This document shows positions 8,298 to 16,037 of a stretch of 64,000 nt of DNA, one piece after another. This DNA is from Pantoea rwandensis (GTDB lineage: Bacteria > Pseudomonadota > Gammaproteobacteria > Enterobacterales > Enterobacteriaceae). The stretch spans positions 1 through 64,000 of the forward strand of contig NZ_MLFR01000024.1 of NCBI RefSeq assembly GCF_002095475.1, in the 5' to 3' direction. The notes under the pieces were generated by a model, which did not search any database, was not told the origin of the DNA, and was given only the letters and a program-made list of their open reading frames with translations. Position numbers and translations under genes: made by a program. The first letter of the stretch is position 1. Every line of letters begins with the position of its first letter.

Positions 8298-8906
8298 ATG
8301 ATGAAACTCTATTGCAAGCCCGGTGCCTGTTCCCTGTCACCGCATATCGTTGCGCGTGAATGCGGACTGGATTTTACGCAGGTGAATGTCGATCTGCAGA
8401 AAAAGGTCACCGAGCAGGGAGAGGATTACTGGCAGATTAACCCGAAAGGACAAGTTCCCGCCCTGCAGTTTGATGATGGTAGTTTGCTGACTGAAGGCGT
8501 TGCTATCGTGCAATATCTGGCAGATCTCAAACCAGACCGCAATTTGCTGGCACCGACGGGCAGTTTGACACGCTATCACACGCTGGAATGGCTGAGCTTT
8601 GTCAGCAGCGAGTTACACAAAACCTTCTCACCGCTGTTCCGCCCGGACACGCCAGAAGAGTACAAAGCCATTGTGCGCGCACAGCTTGAGAAAAAATATC
8701 AGGCGGTAAATGACGTGCTTCAGGACAAACAGTGGCTGATGGGTCTGCGCTATACCGTGGCCGATGTCTATCTGTTTGTGGTGACGCGTTGGGCGAAAGC
8801 CATCAAGCTGGATTTGAGCGGACTGGACGCGTTAGAAGCTTGGTTTAATCGCGTGGCTGAACGTCCTGCGGTGCAGGCCGCACTGAAGGCCGAAGGGTTG
8901 AACTGA
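8298..8906 (+). CDS. gstA: Glutathione S-transferase, beta class
   Basis: 202 residues. The N-terminal thioredoxin-like domain begins MKLYCKPGACSLSPH, with the beta-class active-site Cys at residue 11 (10 if the second Met is used). NPKGQVPAL and EGVAIVQYLAD give the glutathione site, and an all-helical C-terminal domain follows. It conjugates or reduces electrophiles with glutathione in the cytoplasm. AGGAG at 8288 supports either ATG 8298 or 8301. Length and sequence match E. coli GstA. It ends before a large palindromic element that separates it from convergent pdxY. Confidence 0.95.
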   Translation: MMKLYCKPGACSLSPHIVARECGLDFTQVNVDLQKKVTEQGEDYWQINPKGQVPALQFDDGSLLTEGVAIVQYLADLKPDRNLLAPTGSLTRYHTLEWLSFVSSELHKTFSPLFRPDTPEEYKAIVRAQLEKKYQAVNDVLQDKQWLMGLRYTVADVYLFVVTRWAKAIKLDLSGLDALEAWFNRVAERPAVQAALKAEGLN

Positions 8907-8913
8907 GTGCAAA

Positions 8914-9077
8914 AAAGGCGGCCAAAAGCCGTTCACTTAAGCTAATAAGTGCGTATTTAACCCGGAATGCATGAATGCGTACCCTACGAAAACCGCACCG
9001 AAAACTGTAGGGTCGCCATTCATGGCGACTAAAAAACGCACTTAAGTGAATAATATTAGGCCAAGTGCCGCCCTTTT
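8914..9077. repeat. Nested imperfect palindromic intergenic element between gstA and pdxY
   Basis: The outer arms GGCGGC...TTCACTTAAG...AAGTGCG (about 8917-8953) and CGCACTTAAGTGAA...GCCGCC (about 9036-9073) are inverted copies. Inside them GCATGAATGCGTACCCTAC (8969-8987) pairs with GTAGGGTCGCCATTCATGGC (9008-9026). A-rich and T-rich runs flank the element, so transcribed RNA could fold into a long hairpin able to terminate both convergent genes. It looks like a dispersed intergenic repeat unit, but this window holds only one copy. Confidence 0.65.
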
Positions 9078-9083
9078 ATACCG

Positions 9084-9944
9084 TTACAGTTTCTCAGCGG
9101 CAAAATACTGAGTCGGCTGGGCAATCGCATCCTGCGCTGCCACCAATTGCAACTCATACTCACCCATCTCGTGGGTTTTTAGCATCACTTCATACACCGC
9201 CGCCGTTATGTGCTCCAGCGCGTCTTGCAGTGATTTACCGTGCAGCAAATCCACTAACAGCAGACCACTGGTCAAATCGCCCACGCCGACCGGTTGGCGT
9301 ACGCCAAAATCCACCAGCGGACGGCTGATGTGCCAGCACTCATCGGCGGTAACTAACAGCATCTCAAAGCGATCGCTGCGACGTCCAGCACGGGCTAAGT
9401 GTTTCACCAGCACCACTTTAGGGCCTTGTGCCACCAATGCGCGTGCTGCGACAACGGCCTGCTCAACGTTCGCCACTTCATGGCCGCTGAGCATTTCCAG
9501 TTCTAACAGATTGGGCGCGATGATATCGCTCGCAGGCATCGCCATCTTGCAATGAAACTCCGCAACACCCGGGGCCACAATACACCCCTTCTCAGGATGG
9601 CCCATCACCGGATCGCAGAAGAACCAAGCGTTCGGGTTGGCGGCTTTCACCAGACGCACGATCTCCAGAATCTGCTCGCCCTGTTCAGCAGAACCTAAAT
9701 AGCCGCTCAGCACCGCATCACAGGTCTTCAGACGGTCGATGGCCGCAATACCTTTAACGATATCCGTCAAATGGGTTGCGGGCATCACGGTTCCGGTCCA
9801 GTGGCCATACTGCGTGTGGTTAGAGAACTGTACGGTATTTAACGGCCAAACGTTTGCGCCCATACGACGCATCGGAAATTCGGCGGCGCTGTTACCGGCG
9901 TGGCCATAAACCACATGAGATTGGATTGCGAGGATATTTTTCAT
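9084..9944 (-). CDS. pdxY: Pyridoxal kinase 2
   Basis: 286 residues, collinear with E. coli PdxY. It phosphorylates pyridoxal to PLP in the B6 salvage pathway (ribokinase fold). Visible motifs are SHVVYGHAGNSAAEFPMRR at the start, FCDPVMGHPEKGCIV, and the anion-hole/catalytic region QPVGVGDLTSGLL. The frame extends eight codons further up, but the ATG at 9944 gives the family start MKNILAIQ. It is downstream of tyrS on the same strand, separated by a terminator that must be read through or bypassed. Confidence 0.97.
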   Translation of the reverse strand: MKNILAIQSHVVYGHAGNSAAEFPMRRMGANVWPLNTVQFSNHTQYGHWTGTVMPATHLTDIVKGIAAIDRLKTCDAVLSGYLGSAEQGEQILEIVRLVKAANPNAWFFCDPVMGHPEKGCIVAPGVAEFHCKMAMPASDIIAPNLLELEMLSGHEVANVEQAVVAARALVAQGPKVVLVKHLARAGRRSDRFEMLLVTADECWHISRPLVDFGVRQPVGVGDLTSGLLLVDLLHGKSLQDALEHITAAVYEVMLKTHEMGEYELQLVAAQDAIAQPTQYFAAEKL

Positions 9945-9968
9945 TATTGCCCTGTACTGCCTTGCCAT

Positions 9969-9992
9969 AAAAAAGGGCCGGAAACCGGCCCT
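9969..9992 (-). terminator. Rho-independent terminator after tyrS
   Basis: On the minus strand AGGGCCGG - TTT - CCGGCCCT is followed by six T residues. It lies between the tyrS stop and the pdxY start. Confidence 0.9.
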
Positions 9993-9998
9993 CGAACC

Positions 9999-11273
9999 TT
10001 ACTGCCAGTTAATCAGGCAGTAGTGTTTTTTACCGCGACGCAACAGCGTAAAGCGACCAAACAGTTTGTCACTCTCGCTGAAACGATACTCGGCGTCAGA
10101 TTGTTTTTCACCGTTAAGCGAAACGGCGTTTGAACCGATCATGGTGCGTGCCTGACCGCGTGAAGGCACCAGCTCAGCCGCGACCAGCGCCTGCTGCAGA
10201 TCATCTTCGGCGTTCAGATTGATCACCGGCATACCGTCCTGCGCCAGTTGCTCGAAGTCCGCTTCGGTCATCTCCGTCAGGCTGCCCGAAAACAGGCTGT
10301 CAGTGATACGTTTAGCGGCCGTCAGACCGGCTTCGCCGTGAACCAGACGGGTGACTAACTCTGCCAGCACATATTGCGCGCGTGGCGCTTTACCGCTGTT
10401 CTTGTCTTCTTCTTCCAGCGCATTGATCTCTTCAATGCTCATGAAGGTGAAGAACTTCAGGAAGCGATAGACGTCAGCATCTGCGGTATTAATCCAGAAC
10501 TGGTAGAACTTGTACGGGCTGGTTTTCTTGGCATCAAGCCACACCGCGCCACCTTCGGTTTTACCGAATTTGGTGCCATCTGATTTAGTGATTAGGGGAA
10601 CGGTTAAGCCCCAAGCCTGCTGCTGATGCAGGCGACGAGTCAGATCAATACCTGAGGTGATGTTACCCCACTGGTCGGAACCGCCAATCTGCAGCACCAC
10701 ATCGTGACGCTTGTTCAGTTCAGCGAAATCGTAACCCTGCAGCAAGTTGTAAGAAAACTCGGTGTAGGAGATGCCCTGATCTTCACGGTTTAAACGCTGC
10801 TTGACCGCTTCACGGTTGATCATCTGGTTTACAGAGAAGTGTTTACCGATGTCACGCAGGAAGGTCAGCACGTTCATGCCACCAAACCAGTCGTAGTTGT
10901 TCGCGGCAATGGCACTGTTATCGCCGCAGTCGAAGCTCAGGAAAGGTGCAACCTGGTTGCGGATTTTTTCGACCCATTCGCCTACGGTATCAGCGGTGTT
11001 GAGTTTACGTTCTGCTGCTTTAAAGCTGGGATCGCCAATCAGACCGGTGGCACCACCCACCAGCGCGACCGGCTTGTGTCCGGCGTCCTGAAAACGTTTC
11101 AGGCAGAGCAGCGGCACCAGATGGCCCAAGTGCAAGCTATCAGCGGTCGGATCGAAGCCGCAATAGAGTGCAATTGGCCCTTGCGCCAGTCGCTCTGCTA
11201 ACGCTTCCTCATCCGTTACCTGGGCGACTAAGCCCCTTTCTTGCAATTGTTGTATCAGGTTACTGCTGGTCAT
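9999..11273 (-). CDS. tyrS: Tyrosyl-tRNA synthetase
   Basis: 424 residues, the length of E. coli TyrS. It charges tRNA-Tyr. The class I signature HLGH is at residues 48-51, the KMSKS-equivalent loop is KFGKT, and the C-terminal S4-like RNA-binding domain ends LFGRFTLLRRGKKHYCLI. The frame is open 35 codons further upstream, but the ATG at 11273 gives the conserved start MTSSNLIQQLQERGLVAQV. It is in a leftward cluster with pdxH and mliC upstream. Confidence 0.98.
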   Translation of the reverse strand: MTSSNLIQQLQERGLVAQVTDEEALAERLAQGPIALYCGFDPTADSLHLGHLVPLLCLKRFQDAGHKPVALVGGATGLIGDPSFKAAERKLNTADTVGEWVEKIRNQVAPFLSFDCGDNSAIAANNYDWFGGMNVLTFLRDIGKHFSVNQMINREAVKQRLNREDQGISYTEFSYNLLQGYDFAELNKRHDVVLQIGGSDQWGNITSGIDLTRRLHQQQAWGLTVPLITKSDGTKFGKTEGGAVWLDAKKTSPYKFYQFWINTADADVYRFLKFFTFMSIEEINALEEEDKNSGKAPRAQYVLAELVTRLVHGEAGLTAAKRITDSLFSGSLTEMTEADFEQLAQDGMPVINLNAEDDLQQALVAAELVPSRGQARTMIGSNAVSLNGEKQSDAEYRFSESDKLFGRFTLLRRGKKHYCLINWQ

Positions 11274-11412
11274 CACTGACTCCAAATTGATCAGACTGCA
11301 CCTAGGCTGGTACACAGCTTTCCGCTGAGATGCGGATACGAAAAAAAAGAGGGCTATAGCATAAAGCGCTGGCGCCAACTGCGCCAGCGTTTGAAGGGGG
11401 TAAAACGCAGTT

Positions 11413-12069
11413 TTACGGCGCTAAACGGTCAATCGACCAACCATTGCCGTCTCGTTGATAGAGGAAGCGATCGTGCAGACGATGTTCGCCTCCCTGCCAG
11501 AACTCCACGGTGTGGAATTTGACGCGATATCCACCCCAGAAACTGGGTAACGGCACCTCACCTTGCTGGAATTTCTGTTTTAACTCGAGGAACTTGCCTT
11601 CCAGTACACCGCGTGCCGAAATACGGCTCGACTGCTTCGACACCCAAGCGCCAATCTGGCTATCACGTGGACGACTGCTGAAGTATTTCAGTACTTCCAG
11701 TGGCGACAGTTTTTCCACTTCTCCTAACACCATCACCTGACGTTCAAGATAATGCCAAGGAAAGTGCAGCGAGATGCGCGGATTGTCAGCCAGCTGCAGC
11801 GCTTTGCGGCTGCCGAGATTGGTATAAAACACCATTCCCTGCTCGTCATAGTGTTTGAGCAACACAATACGCTGATAAGGCTGTCCACTGCTGTCCACTG
11901 TAGCGACCGTCATCGCCGTGGGATCCGGCAATTGCGCATCACACGCCTGCTTCAACCACTGTTCAAACAGTGCCAGAGGATTGTCTGGCAGATCATTACG
12001 TCGCAGCCCGCCACGGGTGTACTCACGGCGCAAATGGGCAATATTTTGCAAGCTGTCACTGTCGCTCAT
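11413..12069 (-). CDS. pdxH: Pyridoxine/pyridoxamine 5'-phosphate oxidase
   Basis: 218 residues, the length of E. coli PdxH. It oxidises PNP and PMP to PLP using FMN and oxygen. FMN and substrate blocks are present: QRIVLLKHYDEQGMVFYTNLGSRKA, SRPRDSQIGAWVSKQSS, and the C-terminal FWQGGEHRLHDRFLYQR. It follows mliC closely and precedes tyrS on the same strand; with pdxY this clusters two B6 genes. Confidence 0.98.
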   Translation of the reverse strand: MSDSDSLQNIAHLRREYTRGGLRRNDLPDNPLALFEQWLKQACDAQLPDPTAMTVATVDSSGQPYQRIVLLKHYDEQGMVFYTNLGSRKALQLADNPRISLHFPWHYLERQVMVLGEVEKLSPLEVLKYFSSRPRDSQIGAWVSKQSSRISARGVLEGKFLELKQKFQQGEVPLPSFWGGYRVKFHTVEFWQGGEHRLHDRFLYQRDGNGWSIDRLAP

Positions 12070-12083
12070 GCTGATTCTCTTGG

Positions 12084-12413
12084 TTACTGGGCGGACGCAT
12101 CCGCGTTTTGCAATTCACAGTCATTAATTACGATTTTATCATTACGCTCAACAAAGGCACCGTGACCTTTCGACCAGAAGACATAGGTTCCGTCACTGTA
12201 ACGTGCGCCTGAGGCCGAAACGGTTTGCGTCAGCGTTAACGGTTTACCATCTAGAATAAAGCTGACCTGCTGCTTCGCATTGTCGAGCGTGACGGTCAGC
12301 GGCAATGTGCCGCACTGATAGCGTAATGTTTGTGGGGTCTGTTCCTGTTTATGCAGCATACCGCAGCCACTTAACATCACCAGACTTCCCAACAAAATAA
12401 CCACTTTTTTCAT
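12084..12413 (-). CDS. mliC: Membrane-bound C-type lysozyme inhibitor lipoprotein
   Basis: 109 residues with a lipoprotein signal peptide, lipobox LSGC and lipidated Cys17. A MliC-type beta-barrel domain follows, with Cys in YQCGTL and a C-terminal INDCEL that would form the family disulfide. It binds and inhibits C-type lysozyme at the cell envelope. The frame extends upstream, but the ATG at 12413 directly precedes a proper signal peptide and falls 10 bases after the anmK stop, indicating an anmK-mliC-pdxH operon. Confidence 0.93.
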   Translation of the reverse strand: MKKVVILLGSLVMLSGCGMLHKQEQTPQTLRYQCGTLPLTVTLDNAKQQVSFILDGKPLTLTQTVSASGARYSDGTYVFWSKGHGAFVERNDKIVINDCELQNADASAQ

Positions 12414-12423
12414 GCTTTGCTCC

Positions 12424-13545
12424 TTAACGCGTTGCTCGGGCATTGGCCGGATAGATTGCACCCAACACACTCATTTCACGTGCGCCCGTCACGGCGGGCA
12501 AGTTGCCCGGCAAACCTGATAACGTGCGGTAAGCCAGCCAGGCAAAAGCCAGTGCTTCCATATCATCACCGCTGATACCCGCTTCGTCGGTGGTCGCTAC
12601 TTCCGTACCCGGCAGATGCGCCGCCAGACGAGCCATCAATAATGGATTACGGCCACCACCGCCACAGACCAATAGACGGTCACAGCCATCATGAAGCTGC
12701 ACCTGCTGCACAATAGTTAATACGGTGAGTTCACAAAGCGTAGCCTGAACATCCTGGGGTGCCAGTGCGGGAAAACGCTGCAACTGGCGCTCGACCCAGC
12801 CAAGATTGAAATATTCACGCCCGGTACTTTTCGGCGGCAATAATGCGAACCAGGGATCGTTTAACATGTCTTCCAGCAGTGCGGGCACCACCTGACCACT
12901 GCGTGCCCAGTTGGCATCTTTATCGTAGGCGAGGCCTTTGTGGCGCCAGATCCACGCATCAATCAGCATATTGCCGGGCCCAGTGTCAAAGCCCCGCACA
13001 GGCTGACCGGGTATCAGTAACGATAAGTTTGCAATGCCACCGATATTCAAGACCATGCGGCGCTCAACGCTATCCATTAATAGCGCCTGATGGAACGCGG
13101 GCACTAAGGGGGCGCCCTGCCCACCTAACGCCATATCACGACGGCGGAAATCCCCGACTACCGTAACTCCCGTCGCGGCAACGATTTGATTATTATCACC
13201 AATCTGTAGTGTGTTGGGTGCATCACTTTGCGGTTCATGCCATACCGTTTGCCCATGGCAACCAATGGCCATGATGTCGCTGGCTTCCAGCGATTGCTGT
13301 TGCATCAGAGTGAGCACAGCTTCGGCAAACAGCTTGCCCAACTGAGTGTCCAACTGGCCGAGTTGTGACAGCGTCAATGGCTGTCCTTGGCAGATTGCCA
13401 GTACCTGCTGACGGATGGCCAACGGCATTGGGTGACAGTAGCTGGCTTGCTGGGCCACCATATGGTGATCAATGGCTGCCAGCACCACGTCTACGCCATC
13501 CAGGCTGGTGCCGGACATCACGCCGATGTAGCGTCCTGATTTCAT
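12424..13545 (-). CDS. anmK: Anhydro-N-acetylmuramic acid kinase
   Basis: 373 residues of the ASKHA fold. It phosphorylates and opens anhydro-MurNAc during peptidoglycan recycling. Motifs are GVMSGTSLDGVDVVLAAID at the N-terminus (phosphate 1), the NIGGIANLS block, FDTGPGNMLIDAW and VCGGGGRNPLLMARLA. AAGGA upstream of the ATG supports the start. First gene of the leftward cluster, divergent from slyB. Confidence 0.97.
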   Translation of the reverse strand: MKSGRYIGVMSGTSLDGVDVVLAAIDHHMVAQQASYCHPMPLAIRQQVLAICQGQPLTLSQLGQLDTQLGKLFAEAVLTLMQQQSLEASDIMAIGCHGQTVWHEPQSDAPNTLQIGDNNQIVAATGVTVVGDFRRRDMALGGQGAPLVPAFHQALLMDSVERRMVLNIGGIANLSLLIPGQPVRGFDTGPGNMLIDAWIWRHKGLAYDKDANWARSGQVVPALLEDMLNDPWFALLPPKSTGREYFNLGWVERQLQRFPALAPQDVQATLCELTVLTIVQQVQLHDGCDRLLVCGGGGRNPLLMARLAAHLPGTEVATTDEAGISGDDMEALAFAWLAYRTLSGLPGNLPAVTGAREMSVLGAIYPANARATR

Positions 13546-13830
13546 AGCGGTTCCTTACCCACGCGCGAGACTTATCTTAGACTCTGTTTAGCTTGGCAAA
13601 TAATAGCGGCTAATTCTATGATAAAATTCCGTTTTTCAACTGCGCAGCACACAGCAACGCAACACAAAAATATTTTCAGCACGAAATTGAATTTTTGTTG
13701 ATGGGCGATAGTCTATGCTTCGCTTCAGCCGCGTAAAATTTGGACGTAGAGTCAATTGCCAGCTTTCTGTCTTATACTCAAGCAGTAGAGGACGAGAACA
13801 TGGCGTTTTTTTGCATTAAGGAGCTTTCTG

Positions 13831-14298
13831 ATGATTAAGCGTTTTGTAGCCGTGGCACTGACCGGCCTAACGCTGGCAGGTTGTGTCAGCAATGACACCC
13901 TTTCCGGTGATGTGTATAGCGCCAATGAAGCCAAACAAGTACAAAGTGTTTCTTACGGTACTCTGGTATCGGTTCGTCCGGTTAAAATCCAGGGCGGCGA
14001 TGAAAACAACGTGATTGGTGCCATTGGTGGTGCGGTACTGGGTGGTTTCCTCGGTAATACCATCGGTGGTGGCACCGGCCGTAGCCTGGCAACAGCAGGC
14101 GGTGCGGTACTGGGCGGCGTAGCAGGCCAAGGCGTTCAGGGTGCAGTGAACAAATCCGATGGTGTTGAGCTGGAAATTCGTAAAGATGATGGCAACACCA
14201 TCATGGTGGTGCAGAAGCAAGCCGCTACCCGTTACTCAGTGGGCCAGCGCGTAGTCATGGCTTCCAACGGCAGCCAAGTGACCGTTTCTCCACGCTGA
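13831..14298 (+). CDS. slyB: Outer-membrane lipoprotein SlyB
   Basis: 155 residues. Lipoprotein signal peptide with lipobox LAGC (Cys18), then a Gly-rich 2TM-like segment (VIGAIGGAVLGGFLGNTIGGGTGR and AGGAVLGGVAGQG) typical of the SlyB/glycine-zipper family, then a short beta-rich tail. SlyB is a PhoP-regulated envelope-stress lipoprotein in relatives. An AAGGAG sits 8 bases before the ATG. TATACT at about 13772 could be the -10. I found no convincing PhoP box upstream. Confidence 0.96.
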   Translation: MIKRFVAVALTGLTLAGCVSNDTLSGDVYSANEAKQVQSVSYGTLVSVRPVKIQGGDENNVIGAIGGAVLGGFLGNTIGGGTGRSLATAGGAVLGGVAGQGVQGAVNKSDGVELEIRKDDGNTIMVVQKQAATRYSVGQRVVMASNGSQVTVSPR

Positions 14299-14310
14299 GT
14301 GGAAAGATAA

Positions 14311-14341
14311 AAAAAACCGACGCCTTAGCGTCGGTTTTTTT
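14311..14341. terminator. Bidirectional terminator between slyB and slyA
   Basis: AAAAAACCGACGC - CTTA - GCGTCGGTTTTTT forms a 13-bp symmetric stem with A and T runs on both sides. It touches the slyA stop codon. Confidence 0.95.
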
Positions 14342-14777
14342 ATTTCTCGCGGTTTTGTAACTCGAGAATGTTTTTTTCCAGTCTGGCAATCAGTGTCACC
14401 ATCTGGTTGATCTCCTCCAGGCTGATGCCGGAGAGGATATCGTCCCGCGTGGCATCAATCACGCTTTCAACCTGTTCAATAATCGGCTCAGCCTGCTTGG
14501 TCAGCTTGATACGCTTAGCACGACGATCGTTGGCACAAGTCGCACGGGTGATTAACCCCTTGTCTTCCAGCTGATCCAATGTACGAACCAGTGAAGGCTG
14601 TTCGATACCGATCGCCTTCGCCAGCTGGATCTGCGACTGTTCTGGCGGAAGTTGATGAATATTGTGTAACGTCACCCAATGTGTCTGTGTCAACTCAAGC
14701 GGTTTCAAACGCTGATCAATCAAGGCACGCCAGATGCGAACCAAGCGGGACAAATCTGTTCCGAGGGGCGTATCCAT
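14340..14777 (-). CDS. slyA: MarR-family transcriptional regulator SlyA
   Basis: 145 residues, highly similar to Salmonella/E. coli SlyA. A MarR-type winged helix-turn-helix is at about residues 45-95 (QIQLAKAIGIEQPSLVRTLDQLEDKGLITR and the wing DRRAKRIKLT), between dimerisation helices. SlyA counters H-NS silencing and governs envelope and virulence genes. It is divergent from ydhI, which is the usual arrangement, and a SlyA operator sits just upstream of its own ATG. Confidence 0.96.
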   Translation of the reverse strand: MDTPLGTDLSRLVRIWRALIDQRLKPLELTQTHWVTLHNIHQLPPEQSQIQLAKAIGIEQPSLVRTLDQLEDKGLITRATCANDRRAKRIKLTKQAEPIIEQVESVIDATRDDILSGISLEEINQMVTLIARLEKNILELQNREK

Positions 14778-14792
14778 TTCATCTCCTTATAA

Positions 14793-14804
14793 TTAGCTTG
14801 CTAG
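14793..14804. promoter_or_regulatory. SlyA operator in the slyA-ydhI intergenic region
   Basis: TTAGCTTGCTAG matches the reverse complement of the known SlyA consensus TTAGCAAGCTAA at 11 of 12 positions. It is 16-27 bases upstream of the slyA start, consistent with autoregulation and possibly control of ydhIJK. Confidence 0.7.
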
Positions 14805-14929
14805 CTATCTTGCCAGATTCTACACTATTCTGCGAGTTTACAGGACAAATTACAAATCTCAGGCTCGACGGCATCCTCACTCTACTACGCTCTCGTGAGG
14901 CGACCTGGGATAATGAAGGATGATGACAC

Positions 14930-15166
14930 GTGTCGATAACCACACTTTCCGCCACCGCTCCGCTTACCGACTTGGTTTTCGGTGCCTCACTGTTCTTTCC
15001 ACCCCTGTTTAAAGCGGTGCTGCTGGGGTTCTTTTTCTGGTTGCTGATTCACCCATTGCTACGCGGCTGGATCTACTCCGGTGACATCTGGCACCCCACG
15101 CTGATGGATCTTTCCCTGTTTGTTTTGTGCGTCACTGGCGCACTGTGGTTACTGAGCCTCGGATAA
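14930..15166 (+). CDS. ydhI: DUF1656 inner-membrane protein YdhI
   Basis: 78 residues with two hydrophobic spans, of the DUF1656 family that accompanies HlyD-type fusion proteins and FUSC permeases. GTG start at 14930. It is separated from ydhJ by six bases. The likely role is an accessory part of an efflux system; the exact function is unknown. Confidence 0.9.
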   Translation: MSITTLSATAPLTDLVFGASLFFPPLFKAVLLGFFFWLLIHPLLRGWIYSGDIWHPTLMDLSLFVLCVTGALWLLSLG

Positions 15167-15172
15167 ATCATC

Positions 15173-16030
15173 ATGAAATTCAACCCATTTAAATACTTTT
15201 CCACTTTGGTGGTGTTTGCCTTGGCCCTGATTGCAGGATGGTGGATGTGGAACTATTACATGCAGTCGCCGTGGACACGTGATGGCAAAATCCGTGCAGA
15301 GCTGGTCGATATCACGCCTGAAGTCTCTGGCCGTATCATTGAGTTGGCGGTGCGGGATAACCAGTTTGTGCATAAAGGCGACACCTTATTAAAGATCGAT
15401 CCGGTGCCTTGGCAAATTGCCCTTGATAACGCGGATGCACAGTTGGCTAAAGCACAATCCGATCTGGCTAAGGCGCAACACGAGGCCAACCGCCGCGCCA
15501 GTTTGCCGCGTAACGTGATCTCCGCCGAGGATATGGATGCCGCGCGACTCACCGCTAACGCTGCCGTCGCCACCACCAAAGCGGCGCAGGCCGGCCTTGA
15601 CCAGGCTCGCTGGAATCTACAACAAACCACGATTACCGCCCCCACTGACGGTTGGATCAGCAACCTGACACTTCGTCCAGGCAATTACGCCACTGCCGGC
15701 ACACCGTTGTTCGCGCTGGTGGATAGCCACTCATATTATGTGATGGGTTACTTTGAGGAGACCAAGCTGCGCCATATCCGCCCCGGCGCAGACGCGCAGA
15801 TTGTGCTGTACAGCAATGGCACCCGGCTGCAGGGCAAAGTAGAGAGTATTGGCCGGGCAATTTACGACCAAAGCGTGTCAACGGACGGCGGACTGGTTCC
15901 CGATATCAAACCCAATGTGCCTTGGGTACGTTTAGCTCAGCGCGTGCCGGTGCGGATTCGCTTAGACGCCATACCCGATGATGTCCCGCTGGTGGCGGGT
16001 ACCACCTGCACCATTACTATCGCGCATTGA
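15173..16030 (+). CDS. ydhJ: HlyD-family membrane fusion protein YdhJ
   Basis: 285 residues. One N-terminal membrane anchor (about 9-29), a biotinyl-lipoyl-like half (VDITPEVSGRIIELAVRDNQFVHKGDTLLKIDP), a helical hairpin (residues ~80-140), and the second lipoyl half plus beta-barrel. This is the periplasmic adaptor of an AaeA/EmrA-like efflux pump. It lies between ydhI and the ydhK permease and ends seven bases before the ydhK start. Confidence 0.94.
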   Translation: MKFNPFKYFSTLVVFALALIAGWWMWNYYMQSPWTRDGKIRAELVDITPEVSGRIIELAVRDNQFVHKGDTLLKIDPVPWQIALDNADAQLAKAQSDLAKAQHEANRRASLPRNVISAEDMDAARLTANAAVATTKAAQAGLDQARWNLQQTTITAPTDGWISNLTLRPGNYATAGTPLFALVDSHSYYVMGYFEETKLRHIRPGADAQIVLYSNGTRLQGKVESIGRAIYDQSVSTDGGLVPDIKPNVPWVRLAQRVPVRIRLDAIPDDVPLVAGTTCTITIAH

Positions 16031-16037
16031 GGTCAGG

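Noticed and set aside
13576..13592. Possible PhoP box (TGTTTA-GCTTG-GCAAAT) upstream of slyB
   Set aside because: Only the first half-site fits, and it is about 240 bases from slyB and beside anmK; too weak to call.
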